Positions 1-8,167 of a stretch of 57,276 nt of DNA are shown here, piece after piece. This stretch comes from a bacterium. Lineage in GTDB: Bacteria > UBA10199 > DSSB01. The stretch's first letter is position 1, and each line of letters starts with the position of its first letter. The notes under the pieces are model-generated. The model saw only the letters and a list, made by a program, of their open reading frames with translations. It did not search any database and was not told the origin of the DNA. Location: NCBI GenBank assembly GCA_035281585.1, contig DATEDP010000113.1, positions 1 to 57,276 of the forward strand. The letters run 5' to 3'. The position numbers were made by a program, and so were the translations under genes.

Positions 1-55
1 CAGGGTCGGCATTCTTCCGTGCGATATTAGGGGATAGGCACAAGTACCTTGGGTT

Positions 56-3000
56 ATGAGGACTTCACCGGCTTGGCAGCGCGAGCTTCGCGCCTTGGAT
101 TTTGAACACGACGCGGAATTGCGCGCCGAGGGACTATTGTCTTTGGCATCCCGAATCGAATCGCGGGGCGAAGAGGCGATGGCCGCCGAAATATATGGCC
201 GGGTGGCCGGCGAATCTTTTCCTTCGAATTTGCGAGAGCGGGCCGAGCGCCGCTTGGCGGTCTTGAGCGGCGAAGGTCCGGTCGGCGACCGGGTCGAGCG
301 GGGCTTCCGTCATTTTTTCAGCGAAGCCACCGATCCGGCGGCACTGGCGGCGATGGCGGCCGGCGGCTTGGCCTTTCGGGCCACTCGTTTGGCGGTGGTC
401 GGACGGCTGGCGGCCTCGCCCAATGGATGGCTGAGTGGGGCGGGCAGCGCTCGCTTGGCCGCTTCCTTGGCCGGTTTCGCGGTCGAAGCCCCGGTCTTCA
501 CTTTGAGCGCCAAGCTTGGCCATCAAACGCTGGGTCGGGCTCAGGATTGGAGCGGCGCCGGCTTGGGCCGGGAGCTGGCCGCGAGCTATCTCTTTCTCGG
601 CGCCTTGCGTTTGAGCGGCGCGGCTTCCACCGCCGCTTACCGCCGGGTTGGCGGAACCGGCGGTTCGCCGCTGCAGAGTGTTTTCACCCAAGCCGGCATT
701 TTCACCGGAATTCTCGGCGCCCACGCGCTCGAAGTTCAAGCCGGCTTGGCTCCGCGGCGCGACGGCGCTTCGGTCTTGGTCGATTCGCTGGTTCTTCAGC
801 TTCAATTTCACGTCGCCGGGCGCCTTTCCCAAGGCTTGCTCGGCGAGGGTGGCCGTCGCTTGGAACGCGAGTGGGACTCGCGGGCCGCCGCCGCGGTCTC
901 CGAGCCTTCATCGCGGCCGCGTTTTTTGGCGGGACGCGGGCCTTTGCTCGATGGGCCGGTGTATTCGATCGCCGTGCCGGAGGGACCCGAAGGCTTCCGC
1001 CATTCGTCGGGCCCCACGCTTCCGGTCGAGATTGAAAGGCCGGCGGCCGCCTCACCTGAGTCGCCGATGTCGCCCAGGAGCCCAAGCCCCGAGCCGGCGC
1101 GCCGCCAAGCCGATTCCCGCCCGCTCGCGGCTTTGAGCTCGCTCGACGCTCTCCGCAAAATGCTGCGCGAAGCGACGATGCTGCCCGAGGCCGAAAAGCG
1201 CGAGGTGATCCGCCGGATCCAGGCCGGCGACCAAGGCGCCAAGAACGAATTGCTGCGCTCCGAGATCCGCTATGTCCACCATTGGGTACGGGCTTACGGC
1301 TTTCGCGGCCAAGAGCTCTTGGACGCCATGCAAGAAGGGCAGATCGGCCTGCTCGAGGCGGCCCAGCGCTTCGACTTTCGCGACGGCGTGAAATTCGAGT
1401 CTTACGGGACTTGGTGGATTCGATCCAACCTGACCGACTACGCTTCGCATTACCTCGACCAGGTGAGGCTTCCGGCCCATCAGCTCGACATGCTCCGGAC
1501 CTTGCGCAAGGAGATCCAGGCTCTGCAGGCCTCGGGCGCCGAAATCGAGAAATTGGGACTGGCCGAGCGCCTGGATATCTCGCCCGCCCGGCTCGAGGAG
1601 CTCCGGGGCATGGAGCGCTCGCGCTACCTGGAGCGCATCGACGCCAAGCGCGGCTCCGGCGAGGACGAAGGCTACGATCTGCACGAGATCCTGCCCGACA
1701 AAAAGCCGCGGGTTGACGAGCAATTGGTGGGCCGAGGGCTTAGCCGTTCGATCGAGCGGTTCATCGCCAGCCGCCCGGCCGAGTCGGATCGAGTCATCTT
1801 GCAAAGCCGGCTCCTCGATCCCGCCGAGCCGAGCCGTGAGCTGGTGGCGGCGCGCTTGGGCAGCACGGCCGCCGAAGTCAAAGGCCGCGAGGCCCGGCTC
1901 CTTTATCAGCTTCGAGTTCATTTGGAGAGCCAGGGGGTCCGGGTCGAATGGGCCGAGCCCTTGCGCCATCCGGCGTTTTACAAGGCCCCAAAGGTTCGGA
2001 AAGCTTCGGCATCGGATTCAACCGAGGCGCCGACCAACGGGTCTGATCCCGGCTCCGGCTTTTCGCTGGTCAGCAGTCGGCCGCCGCTGCGGCCCCGCGT
2101 CGCGATCGTCGGCTTCGGCATGGCCGGGGTCGGCGCGGCCAATGCCCTGCGGAATTTCCGCCTCTTCAGCGACGGGGCCCAGGGCTTCGAGCCTCGCATC
2201 ACGGTCTTTGAAGGGATGAACCGGACCGGCGGAAAAGCCGCGCCCGACAACCTCGGGGCTCAGTTCGTCGACGCCGAGCATTTTTATCCGATCGACCGGA
2301 TGATCCGGGAGCACGAGCTCCCGACCACAGCGCTGCGCCACGATTACGACCTCGCGCCCTTCGTCACACCGTCAGGTATCCGGATTTCCGGCCACCAATT
2401 CTCCCAGGCCCTGCGCATCCTCCGCCAGTCGGCTCGCGAGGCCCTTTCGTCCCGGAGCTGGGAAGAGCTGGATCGCCAGAGCGCCGTCGACTTCATCCGT
2501 TATTTGGGACGCCGCAACGGCCCCTTGAGCTCCGAGGAGGTCGAGGCCATGGTGGCCCGGCTCGGCTTCGAGGAGGGGACCTTGAACATCTCGGCTCTCT
2601 CGTATGCGATCAACCTGGCGAAGAGCCAGACTCCCATGCCGCGCTACGAGATCGTCGGCGGGATGCAGCGCCTGGCCGAGGCCGAGCTGGGAGCCATCCT
2701 CGCGGCCGGCGGCGAGGTTCGCTTGGGGACGCCGGTGCGCGGCGCTCAAGCGCTGGCCGACGGCATTCGGCTTTCCTTCAACGAAGGCGGCCGGCCGCGG
2801 GAGGAGAGCTTCGACTACGCGATCCTGGCCTTGGCGCCCGAGCATCTTCGCGGCTTCGAGATCTCGGGCACCGAGATGCCGGTCGAAACGCTGGCCCGGC
2901 TCGAGCCGGCCCACATCCGCAAGACCAATCTCCGCAGCCACTTGCTGCCGCCGACCGAGGAATCGGCCAACCCGCGCTTCGCCCGCTGGAACTCGCCCGA

Positions 3001-3439
3001 TCCGCTGAGCCCGCGGCTGCCGATGGTCACCTTTTTTCACGGTTGGAACGGCGAGCAGCGCCTGACTTTGCGCGAGATGATGCTCGAGGCCTACGGCCGG
3101 GAAGACGCCGAGGCGATGATCCAAGTCCACGAGCAGGTTTGGGACGGGCGCCCCCAGGACGGGATTCCCCATTACTACACCACGATGCCGGCTCCGGGGC
3201 AGGGTTACGCGGTCGCGCGTTTTGCGATGGACCAGTACTTCGGCCGCCGCTATGATGCCGAGCGCCTACGGATGGCCAATCATACTTTAGGCCTGGGCTG
3301 TTACGTCCGGGATGCGGCCATCGCCGGGGAGCTGGCGGCGCTCTCGCTGCTCCGCGGGGCCGGATTGGATTTGGGGCGGTCTCTCCGCCGACGCCACGAT
3401 CCCCATCGCGAGCTGCTTGGCGCCGATAAAATCCGCTGA
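56..3439 (+). CDS. Sigma-70 domain / flavin amine oxidase-like fusion protein
   Basis: This 1127-residue protein has three parts. Residues 1 to about 370 are an Ala/Leu/Arg-rich helical region with hydrophobic stretches, followed by a Pro/Ser-rich linker; I do not recognise this part. Residues about 399-630 are a sigma-70 core. Region 2 has the LLDAMQEGQIGLLEAAQRF and FESYGTWWIR signatures, then region 3 and a region-4 helix-turn-helix. Residues about 680-1127 are an FAD/NAD(P)-binding oxidoreductase of the amine oxidase/protoporphyrinogen oxidase type, with the dinucleotide motif VGFGMAGVGAA and the downstream FEGMNRTGGK. An in-frame stop lies 21 nt upstream of the ATG. The reading frame is open throughout and codon use looks uniform, so the join looks real rather than a frameshift artefact. 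The domain identities are clear. A joint function is unknown, and the domains could be separated by proteolysis. Confidence 0.8.
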   Translation: MRTSPAWQRELRALDFEHDAELRAEGLLSLASRIESRGEEAMAAEIYGRVAGESFPSNLRERAERRLAVLSGEGPVGDRVERGFRHFFSEATDPAALAAMAAGGLAFRATRLAVVGRLAASPNGWLSGAGSARLAASLAGFAVEAPVFTLSAKLGHQTLGRAQDWSGAGLGRELAASYLFLGALRLSGAASTAAYRRVGGTGGSPLQSVFTQAGIFTGILGAHALEVQAGLAPRRDGASVLVDSLVLQLQFHVAGRLSQGLLGEGGRRLEREWDSRAAAAVSEPSSRPRFLAGRGPLLDGPVYSIAVPEGPEGFRHSSGPTLPVEIERPAAASPESPMSPRSPSPEPARRQADSRPLAALSSLDALRKMLREATMLPEAEKREVIRRIQAGDQGAKNELLRSEIRYVHHWVRAYGFRGQELLDAMQEGQIGLLEAAQRFDFRDGVKFESYGTWWIRSNLTDYASHYLDQVRLPAHQLDMLRTLRKEIQALQASGAEIEKLGLAERLDISPARLEELRGMERSRYLERIDAKRGSGEDEGYDLHEILPDKKPRVDEQLVGRGLSRSIERFIASRPAESDRVILQSRLLDPAEPSRELVAARLGSTAAEVKGREARLLYQLRVHLESQGVRVEWAEPLRHPAFYKAPKVRKASASDSTEAPTNGSDPGSGFSLVSSRPPLRPRVAIVGFGMAGVGAANALRNFRLFSDGAQGFEPRITVFEGMNRTGGKAAPDNLGAQFVDAEHFYPIDRMIREHELPTTALRHDYDLAPFVTPSGIRISGHQFSQALRILRQSAREALSSRSWEELDRQSAVDFIRYLGRRNGPLSSEEVEAMVARLGFEEGTLNISALSYAINLAKSQTPMPRYEIVGGMQRLAEAELGAILAAGGEVRLGTPVRGAQALADGIRLSFNEGGRPREESFDYAILALAPEHLRGFEISGTEMPVETLARLEPAHIRKTNLRSHLLPPTEESANPRFARWNSPDPLSPRLPMVTFFHGWNGEQRLTLREMMLEAYGREDAEAMIQVHEQVWDGRPQDGIPHYYTTMPAPGQGYAVARFAMDQYFGRRYDAERLRMANHTLGLGCYVRDAAIAGELAALSLLRGAGLDLGRSLRRRHDPHRELLGADKIR

Positions 3440-3458
3440 TGCCGACCAAGGAGACTTG

Positions 3459-4010
3459 ATGAAACCGATTCGCCTCAAGCTAATTCTGGGCCTTCCCCTT
3501 TTGCTCTGCCTGCTGACGCTGGGCTGCGGCCCGAGGGAAAAGGGGCCGGCGACCCGAAAGATCGTCAGCGCCGACGGCCATTTCGAGATCACCGTGCCCG
3601 GCGGCTGGAAAGAGGAAAAATCCCTGAACGATTCGGCCGACCTCCAAGCCTCGCATCGGCCCAGCGAGATGTATATCGTGGTCTTAAGCGAGCCCAAGGC
3701 CGATCTCGACGAGATGACCTTGGAAGGCCACTCCAAGCTGACTCGCCAGGCGCTGATCGACGGCGTCAAGAAGCCCCAGCTGTCACCGGCCTTCGCGATG
3801 AAAGTCGGCGACATGGCCGCCCTCCAGTATGAGATCCGCGGCTCGATGGACGGCGTCAACATCGTCTACCTTCACACCACCGCCGAGAGCCCCAATTACT
3901 TCCACCAGATCCTGGCTTGGACCGTCCCTTCACGCTTCGAGAAAAATAAAGAAACCCTGCAGAAGGTGATCGCCATGTTCCGGGAAGTCCCGGGAAGCAC
4001 GGCTCAATGA
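3459..4010 (+). CDS. Probable lipoprotein, paralog of next gene
   Basis: This is a 183-residue envelope protein. The N terminus has a basic start, a Leu-rich hydrophobic segment and LTLGCGP, which reads as an imperfect lipobox. The mature part has the motif ITVPGGW, a central IVVLSEPK strand and the block YFHQILAWT. All three recur in the following gene, so the two are tandem duplicates of a small alpha/beta domain resembling PsbP/DUF1795-like folds; that fold assignment is a guess. The ATG at 3459 is chosen because it gives a normal signal peptide and has GGAG six bases upstream. The gene overlaps the next by four bases (ATGA), so they are probably co-translated. Function unknown. Confidence 0.7.
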   Translation: MKPIRLKLILGLPLLLCLLTLGCGPREKGPATRKIVSADGHFEITVPGGWKEEKSLNDSADLQASHRPSEMYIVVLSEPKADLDEMTLEGHSKLTRQALIDGVKKPQLSPAFAMKVGDMAALQYEIRGSMDGVNIVYLHTTAESPNYFHQILAWTVPSRFEKNKETLQKVIAMFREVPGSTAQ

Positions 4011-4555
4011 AGCAGCGTTTGGTTCCGGCCTTAGTCGGGCTCGCCTTGCTGGGGATGGCCCTCTCGGTCGGGCTGAGCTACTTTCGAGGCAAGGGCCCGA
4101 ATCCGATGCCCAGCGGTCTGGACGGTCGTTTGACCGTGACCCTGCCGCCGAATTGGTCGACCGTCGATTCACTCAACCCCCTGGCGAACCTCAAGGTCGG
4201 CGATTCCGAAGCCGATATCTATTTGATCGTGGTGAGCGAGAAAAAATCCGAGGTTCAGGGCGATAACCACACTTTGCAAAAATACTCGCAGAATGCCCGG
4301 GCTCGCTTAACCGCTTCGATGAGCGGTGTCCGCCAAGGCGGACCCTGGTGGGTCTCGGTGGGCCAGCATCGGGCCCTGCGTTACGAAATTTACGGCACCG
4401 CCCAAGACGGGATGAAGGTGACTTACCTCCACACCATCGTCGAGACGCCGGAGTACTTCCATCAAGTCGTCGGCTGGGCCGAGGCTTCGAATTATCCGAA
4501 ACACCGCGGCGTCATTCGAGACGTCGCCGATTCGGTTCGAGAGGATGGTCGCTAA
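4007..4555 (+). CDS. Membrane-anchored paralog of upstream lipoprotein
   Basis: This 182-residue protein has an N-terminal hydrophobic segment (residues about 6-25) that lacks a lipobox cysteine, so it is probably a signal anchor. The exported domain carries the same landmarks as its neighbour: VTLPPNW, YLIVVSEKK, ALRYEIYGTAQDGMK and YFHQVVGWA. The start codon overlaps the stop of the upstream gene (ATGA), and its own stop overlaps the sixA-like start (TAATG), giving a tight three-gene unit. One copy lipidated and the other anchored suggests divergence after duplication. Function unknown. Confidence 0.65.
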   Translation: MKQRLVPALVGLALLGMALSVGLSYFRGKGPNPMPSGLDGRLTVTLPPNWSTVDSLNPLANLKVGDSEADIYLIVVSEKKSEVQGDNHTLQKYSQNARARLTASMSGVRQGGPWWVSVGQHRALRYEIYGTAQDGMKVTYLHTIVETPEYFHQVVGWAEASNYPKHRGVIRDVADSVREDGR

Positions 4556-5064
4556 TGTCCCTGGAATTGTATTTTTTGCGTCATGCCATCGCGGCCGAAA
4601 GGGGCGAGGGCGATTACTCGGAAGAGGAGCGCCCCCTGACCGAGAAAGGCCGCTTGAAGATGGTCGCCGCGATTCACGGCATGCATCGGCTCGAATTGAA
4701 GCTCGACGGCCTGCTCAGCTCGCCGCTCACCCGCGCGGTCCAGACCGCCGAGCTCGTCCGCCAGCACCTGCCTTACGGAGGGGCTTTGGAAATCCAGGAG
4801 GACTTGGCGCCCAGCGGCTCGCTCAAGCCTTTTTTGGAGAAAATCGGCCGGCGCGAGGGCAAGCGCTTCATGCTGGTCGGGCACGAGCCTAACTTGAGCT
4901 CGTGGATTCGGAGTCTTCTGAATTGCGGCCGGCGGGGAGGCCTTCTTTTGAAAAAGGGAGGACTTTGTCGGCTGGATCTGGAACGAGCGTCGGAGACGGC
5001 TTCGTCAGAACTAATTTATCTTCTCCAACCGAGACAGTTGAGAGCAATGGGGCGCTCGGGCTGA
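4555..5064 (+). CDS. sixA: Phosphohistidine phosphatase SixA family
   Basis: This is a 169-residue histidine phosphatase superfamily protein of usual SixA length. The catalytic LRHAIAAERG (RH motif) is at residues about 7-16, the ERPLTEKG segment follows, LSSPLTRAVQTA is the second basic motif, and the second catalytic histidine is in VGHEPNL. The C terminus LLQPRQLRAM matches the usual end of the family, which supports the stop at 5064. SixA removes phosphate from histidine on phosphotransfer proteins. The start overlaps the upstream stop (TAATG). Its last 176 nt are antisense to the 3' end of the kinase-like gene on the other strand. Confidence 0.85.
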   Translation: MSLELYFLRHAIAAERGEGDYSEEERPLTEKGRLKMVAAIHGMHRLELKLDGLLSSPLTRAVQTAELVRQHLPYGGALEIQEDLAPSGSLKPFLEKIGRREGKRFMLVGHEPNLSSWIRSLLNCGRRGGLLLKKGGLCRLDLERASETASSELIYLLQPRQLRAMGRSG

Positions 5065-5869
5065 GCTCGACGCTTTGCAGGCGACGCTCGATGTTCCGCG
5101 AGGTAAGGTTGTCGGCGCCGGCCTTCGGCTTCTCCGCGCCGCTGCCGGAGATCGGCACCAAGGTCTTCGGCCCCTTGCCGCCCTTCCGGATCAGGCCCTG
5201 GATCCGTTCCCGCAAATCCTGTTGAATTTGCTCGACGCCGCGTCGGGCATCGATGACCTGGAATTGATATTGCTCGGCCATGTTGTCGTAGGCGTCGATC
5301 AAGGTCTTTTGATACTTCTTGAAGCTATCGAAGATGTTGTCGGCCAGGTGCAGGTCCATCCCCGATTCCCAGTAATTCATGCCGCCCGACTCGATGACCC
5401 GGGGGATCAGGCTGTCGACGTCGATGCGGAGATAGCAGACCAAATCCGGGACCGGCGCGAAGCCGTAGACGTCCTTGATCCAGGCCATGCTGGGATCGCG
5501 GGCCGAGTCGCGGGCGAAGGCGTTGTAGACGTAGCGGTCGGCCAGCACGACGAAGCCGCTGCGCATGGCCGGCAGGATCTGGTTTTCGAGGCGGTCGGCG
5601 AAGTCGGTGGCATAGAGCAGGGCCAAGGTCATGCGGTCGATCATGTTGCCGCCCTTGGCCATCTCGATGGCCTTGCCGGCGAGGTTGCTTCGGGTCCAGC
5701 CGGTGATCACCGTGCCGAAGCCCTGGACCTGGAGCCAATCGTCGAGCAGCTCGATCTGGGTCGACCGGCCGACGCCGTCGGTCCCCTCGATCGCGATCAG
5801 CTTGCCCTTAAGGTCGCTTGTCTTGAGGTAGGGCAAACCTTCGCCAAAAAACTTTATTCCGTTTGGCAT
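4889..5869 (-). CDS. Thymidylate kinase-like protein with altered Walker A
   Basis: This 326-residue P-loop nucleotide kinase is related to dTMP kinase (Tmk). The phosphate-binding loop reads GTDGVGRST, with Arg where Walker A normally has Lys; cgg is seen in the DNA. The DRY-like motif (ADRYVYNAFARD) and the lid region are retained. About 90 C-terminal residues form a low-complexity tail that overlaps the opposing sixA gene. The start is set by AAGGAG seven bases upstream of the ATG, which makes this gene overlap the end of the upstream paralog by 62 nt. The Lys-to-Arg change may lower or abolish kinase activity, so it could be a regulatory partner of its neighbour. This is inference. Confidence 0.75.
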   Translation of the reverse strand: MPNGIKFFGEGLPYLKTSDLKGKLIAIEGTDGVGRSTQIELLDDWLQVQGFGTVITGWTRSNLAGKAIEMAKGGNMIDRMTLALLYATDFADRLENQILPAMRSGFVVLADRYVYNAFARDSARDPSMAWIKDVYGFAPVPDLVCYLRIDVDSLIPRVIESGGMNYWESGMDLHLADNIFDSFKKYQKTLIDAYDNMAEQYQFQVIDARRGVEQIQQDLRERIQGLIRKGGKGPKTLVPISGSGAEKPKAGADNLTSRNIERRLQSVELSPSAPLLSTVSVGEDKLVLTKPSPTLVPDPADKVLPFSKEGLPAGRNSEDSESTSSS

Positions 5870-6563
5870 AATTTCTCCTTTTGGTGGTGAAGCCTTCCAG
5901 CTGCTTCATCACCAGCTCCCGCACCTTCTTTTGCTGCTCTTCGATGTCCTCGGTGGCGTCGATGACGGTCAGGCCGAATTCGGACACGATGCGGTCGTAT
6001 TCTTTCAAAATCATCCCTTGAAAGACCTTGAAGGACTCTTCGATGTTGCCGGAGAGGTTCAGGTCGAGGCCGGCTTCATAATATTTCAGCTTGGGACGGC
6101 CCGAGAGGATGCGGTCGATGGCCACCGCCAAAGGCGTTTTAAAATAAAAGGCCAGGTCGGGCCGCGCGGCGAAGTTGTACACCTTTCGCGCCCAAACCGG
6201 GTGAACCCCCCGGACCACGTCGCGGGCGAAGGCGGTGTAAACATAGCGGTCGGCCAAGACGATCATCCCGGCCTTGAGCGGCGGAAGTATTTGGTAATAA
6301 AGCCGGTCCGCGAAGTCGGTGGCGTGGAGGAGGCTGAAGGTCGTCGGGGTCAGCGACTTCTTTTTCTTGCCCTCCTTGGTGGTTTTCTTGACGACCACCG
6401 AGCTGTTCCACTCGCTCATGAAGACCGGATAGCCTTGGGACTCGAGGAAGCTGTGGAGGAGACGGACTTGGGTGGATTTTCCGGAGCCATCGATGCCTTC
6501 GACGATGATGAGCTTGCCCGGGTATTTGTGCGGCTCTTGAAAAATCATAGTATTTCCGGTCAC
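5808..6563 (-). CDS. Thymidylate kinase-like P-loop kinase
   Basis: This 251-residue paralog of the following gene has an intact P-loop (GIDGSGKST), the ADRYVYTAFARD motif and a C-terminal basic tail. Canonical bacterial dTMP kinases are about 210 residues. The insertion TTKEGKKKKSLTP after the P-loop domain, and the operon context (CHAD and Ppx), make a polyphosphate- or nucleotide-linked kinase as plausible as housekeeping Tmk. The predicted start is GTG, overlapping the ppx stop (GTGA), so translation is coupled. The family assignment is firm but the substrate is not. Confidence 0.75.
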   Translation of the reverse strand: MTGNTMIFQEPHKYPGKLIIVEGIDGSGKSTQVRLLHSFLESQGYPVFMSEWNSSVVVKKTTKEGKKKKSLTPTTFSLLHATDFADRLYYQILPPLKAGMIVLADRYVYTAFARDVVRGVHPVWARKVYNFAARPDLAFYFKTPLAVAIDRILSGRPKLKYYEAGLDLNLSGNIEESFKVFQGMILKEYDRIVSEFGLTVIDATEDIEEQQKKVRELVMKQLEGFTTKRRNYAKRNKVFWRRFALPQDKRP

Positions 6564-8167
6564 TTCACGATGGAAGGCGAACGCTTCAACCGTGCCGTCG
6601 CCTTTTCCATACTATCCCTGTCCCAAGGGCCCCTCAATACCTTGCCACTAGGCATCGCCGCCTTTTCTTTCAACAAGAAAAATAAATCTCGGCCGGCGAG
6701 CTTTTCGAGGAGATCGCACTTTTGGCGGGCGTCCCAAAGCTCGTACTCGGCGTCGTTGTGGGCGCTGAGCAGAAAGGAAATCTCTTTCTTCTTCATCTTC
6801 ACTTCCACCGAGTCGACGACGCCGAAGTGAGAGCGGTCGAGGGCGTCGGCAACGCGCAGGATTCCGGCCAGCCATTTCACCCGCCGCCGGACCGCCTTGC
6901 CTTGCTTGGCCCATTCCGGGTGCTTCGATTTGGGCAGGCTCCGGCGATGATAGCGGGCGACGAGGGCCAGGATATCGAGCTCTTCCTGGCTGAAGCCGTT
7001 CATCCCCGAGTTCTTGATCAGGTAGTAGGCGTGATGGTGATGCCGGGAGAAGCCGATATGGTAGCCGATGTCGTGAAGCAAAGCCGCATAGTTCAGCAAC
7101 TCGCGGTCGAGCCCGCCCAGCCCATGGAGCTTGAGAGTCTGGTCGAAGATCTGCAGCGCCAACTTGGCGCTGTGCTCGGCGTGAGTCTTTTCGTAATTGC
7201 ATTTGCTGGCCAAGCGCAGGACGTTGCGCAGCCGGACATCGGGAATGGTTTCCTCGCTCTTGAGGCGAAAGCGGTTGCGAGCGATGTAATCGTAGACCAT
7301 GCCCTCGCGGATCGCCTTGTCGCAGAGCGAGATCGAATCGAGCTTGAAGGCCTTCATCGCCAGGAAGGCCGAAGCCGCGCCGCTGACGATCAGGTCGTTG
7401 CGCAGCGGATCGAGGCCTTTCATCGCGGCCCGCTCCTCGGCCGTCGAGTGGATCAAGCGGCCGTAGAGCTCCTTCAGGTCCTCGTAGCTCAAGGTGTCGG
7501 CGCGGGCTCCACCGACGGCCATGGCCCCCAAATTTTGCAGGGTGCCGGAGGTTCCGATGGCCCGGTCGACGCCGAGGGCCTTGATTTGGGGGGCGATGCT
7601 CTTGAGCTGGGTGGTGACGTACTTTTCCATCCGGTGGATTTCTTTTTCGCCGCCTTCCTTGAGAAAGAGCTGTTTCAGCCGGGCCGCCCCGAGCTTGAGG
7701 CTTTTCAAAAAGAGGATGCGCTGGGGATTGACCAGCAGGATCTCGACGCTGCCGCCGCCGATATCGATGATCAGGGTGTTGCCCTCCGGCAGCTCCAGCG
7801 AATGCTTCACGCCGAGGTAGATCAGGCGGCCTTCTTCCTCGCCGGTGATGACCCGGACCCGGATCTTGGTTTCCTTGCGGATCTTTTGGATGAACTCGCC
7901 GCCGTTGTGGGCCTCGCGCACCGCCGAAGTGGCGACGGCGACGATCTTTTGAATGCCCTTGCTCTGGGCCAAAAAGTAGAATTTGCGGATCGTTGCCAGG
8001 CCGCGCTCCATGACCGCCCGGCTCAAGTAGCGCTTGGCCATGGTTCCGTCGCCGAGCCGGGCCATCTCCTTTTCCCGACCCAGAACCTCGAAGGTGAAAT
8101 TGGGATGGATCTCGGCCATCAGCATGTGGATGGAGTTGGTTCCCAGGTCGATGACGGCGATTCTCAA
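6560..8167 (-). CDS. ppx: Ppx/GppA exopolyphosphatase family protein with HD domain
   Basis: This 535-residue protein starts with the actin-fold phosphate-binding signature VIDLGTNSIHMLM. It has the second phosphate loop IIDIGGGSVEIL around residue 140, and a C-terminal HD-type helical domain (HAEHSAKLALQIF, LLHDIGYHIG). The family hydrolyses polyphosphate or pppGpp. The start is a TTG overlapping the CHAD stop (TTGA), supported by AAGGAG six bases upstream; the alternative internal start would lose the first strand of the fold. Pairing with a CHAD protein, a polyphosphate-binding module, supports exopolyphosphatase over GppA activity. Confidence 0.88.
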   Translation of the reverse strand: MRIAVIDLGTNSIHMLMAEIHPNFTFEVLGREKEMARLGDGTMAKRYLSRAVMERGLATIRKFYFLAQSKGIQKIVAVATSAVREAHNGGEFIQKIRKETKIRVRVITGEEEGRLIYLGVKHSLELPEGNTLIIDIGGGSVEILLVNPQRILFLKSLKLGAARLKQLFLKEGGEKEIHRMEKYVTTQLKSIAPQIKALGVDRAIGTSGTLQNLGAMAVGGARADTLSYEDLKELYGRLIHSTAEERAAMKGLDPLRNDLIVSGAASAFLAMKAFKLDSISLCDKAIREGMVYDYIARNRFRLKSEETIPDVRLRNVLRLASKCNYEKTHAEHSAKLALQIFDQTLKLHGLGGLDRELLNYAALLHDIGYHIGFSRHHHHAYYLIKNSGMNGFSQEELDILALVARYHRRSLPKSKHPEWAKQGKAVRRRVKWLAGILRVADALDRSHFGVVDSVEVKMKKKEISFLLSAHNDAEYELWDARQKCDLLEKLAGRDLFFLLKEKAAMPSGKVLRGPWDRDSMEKATARLKRSPSIVK

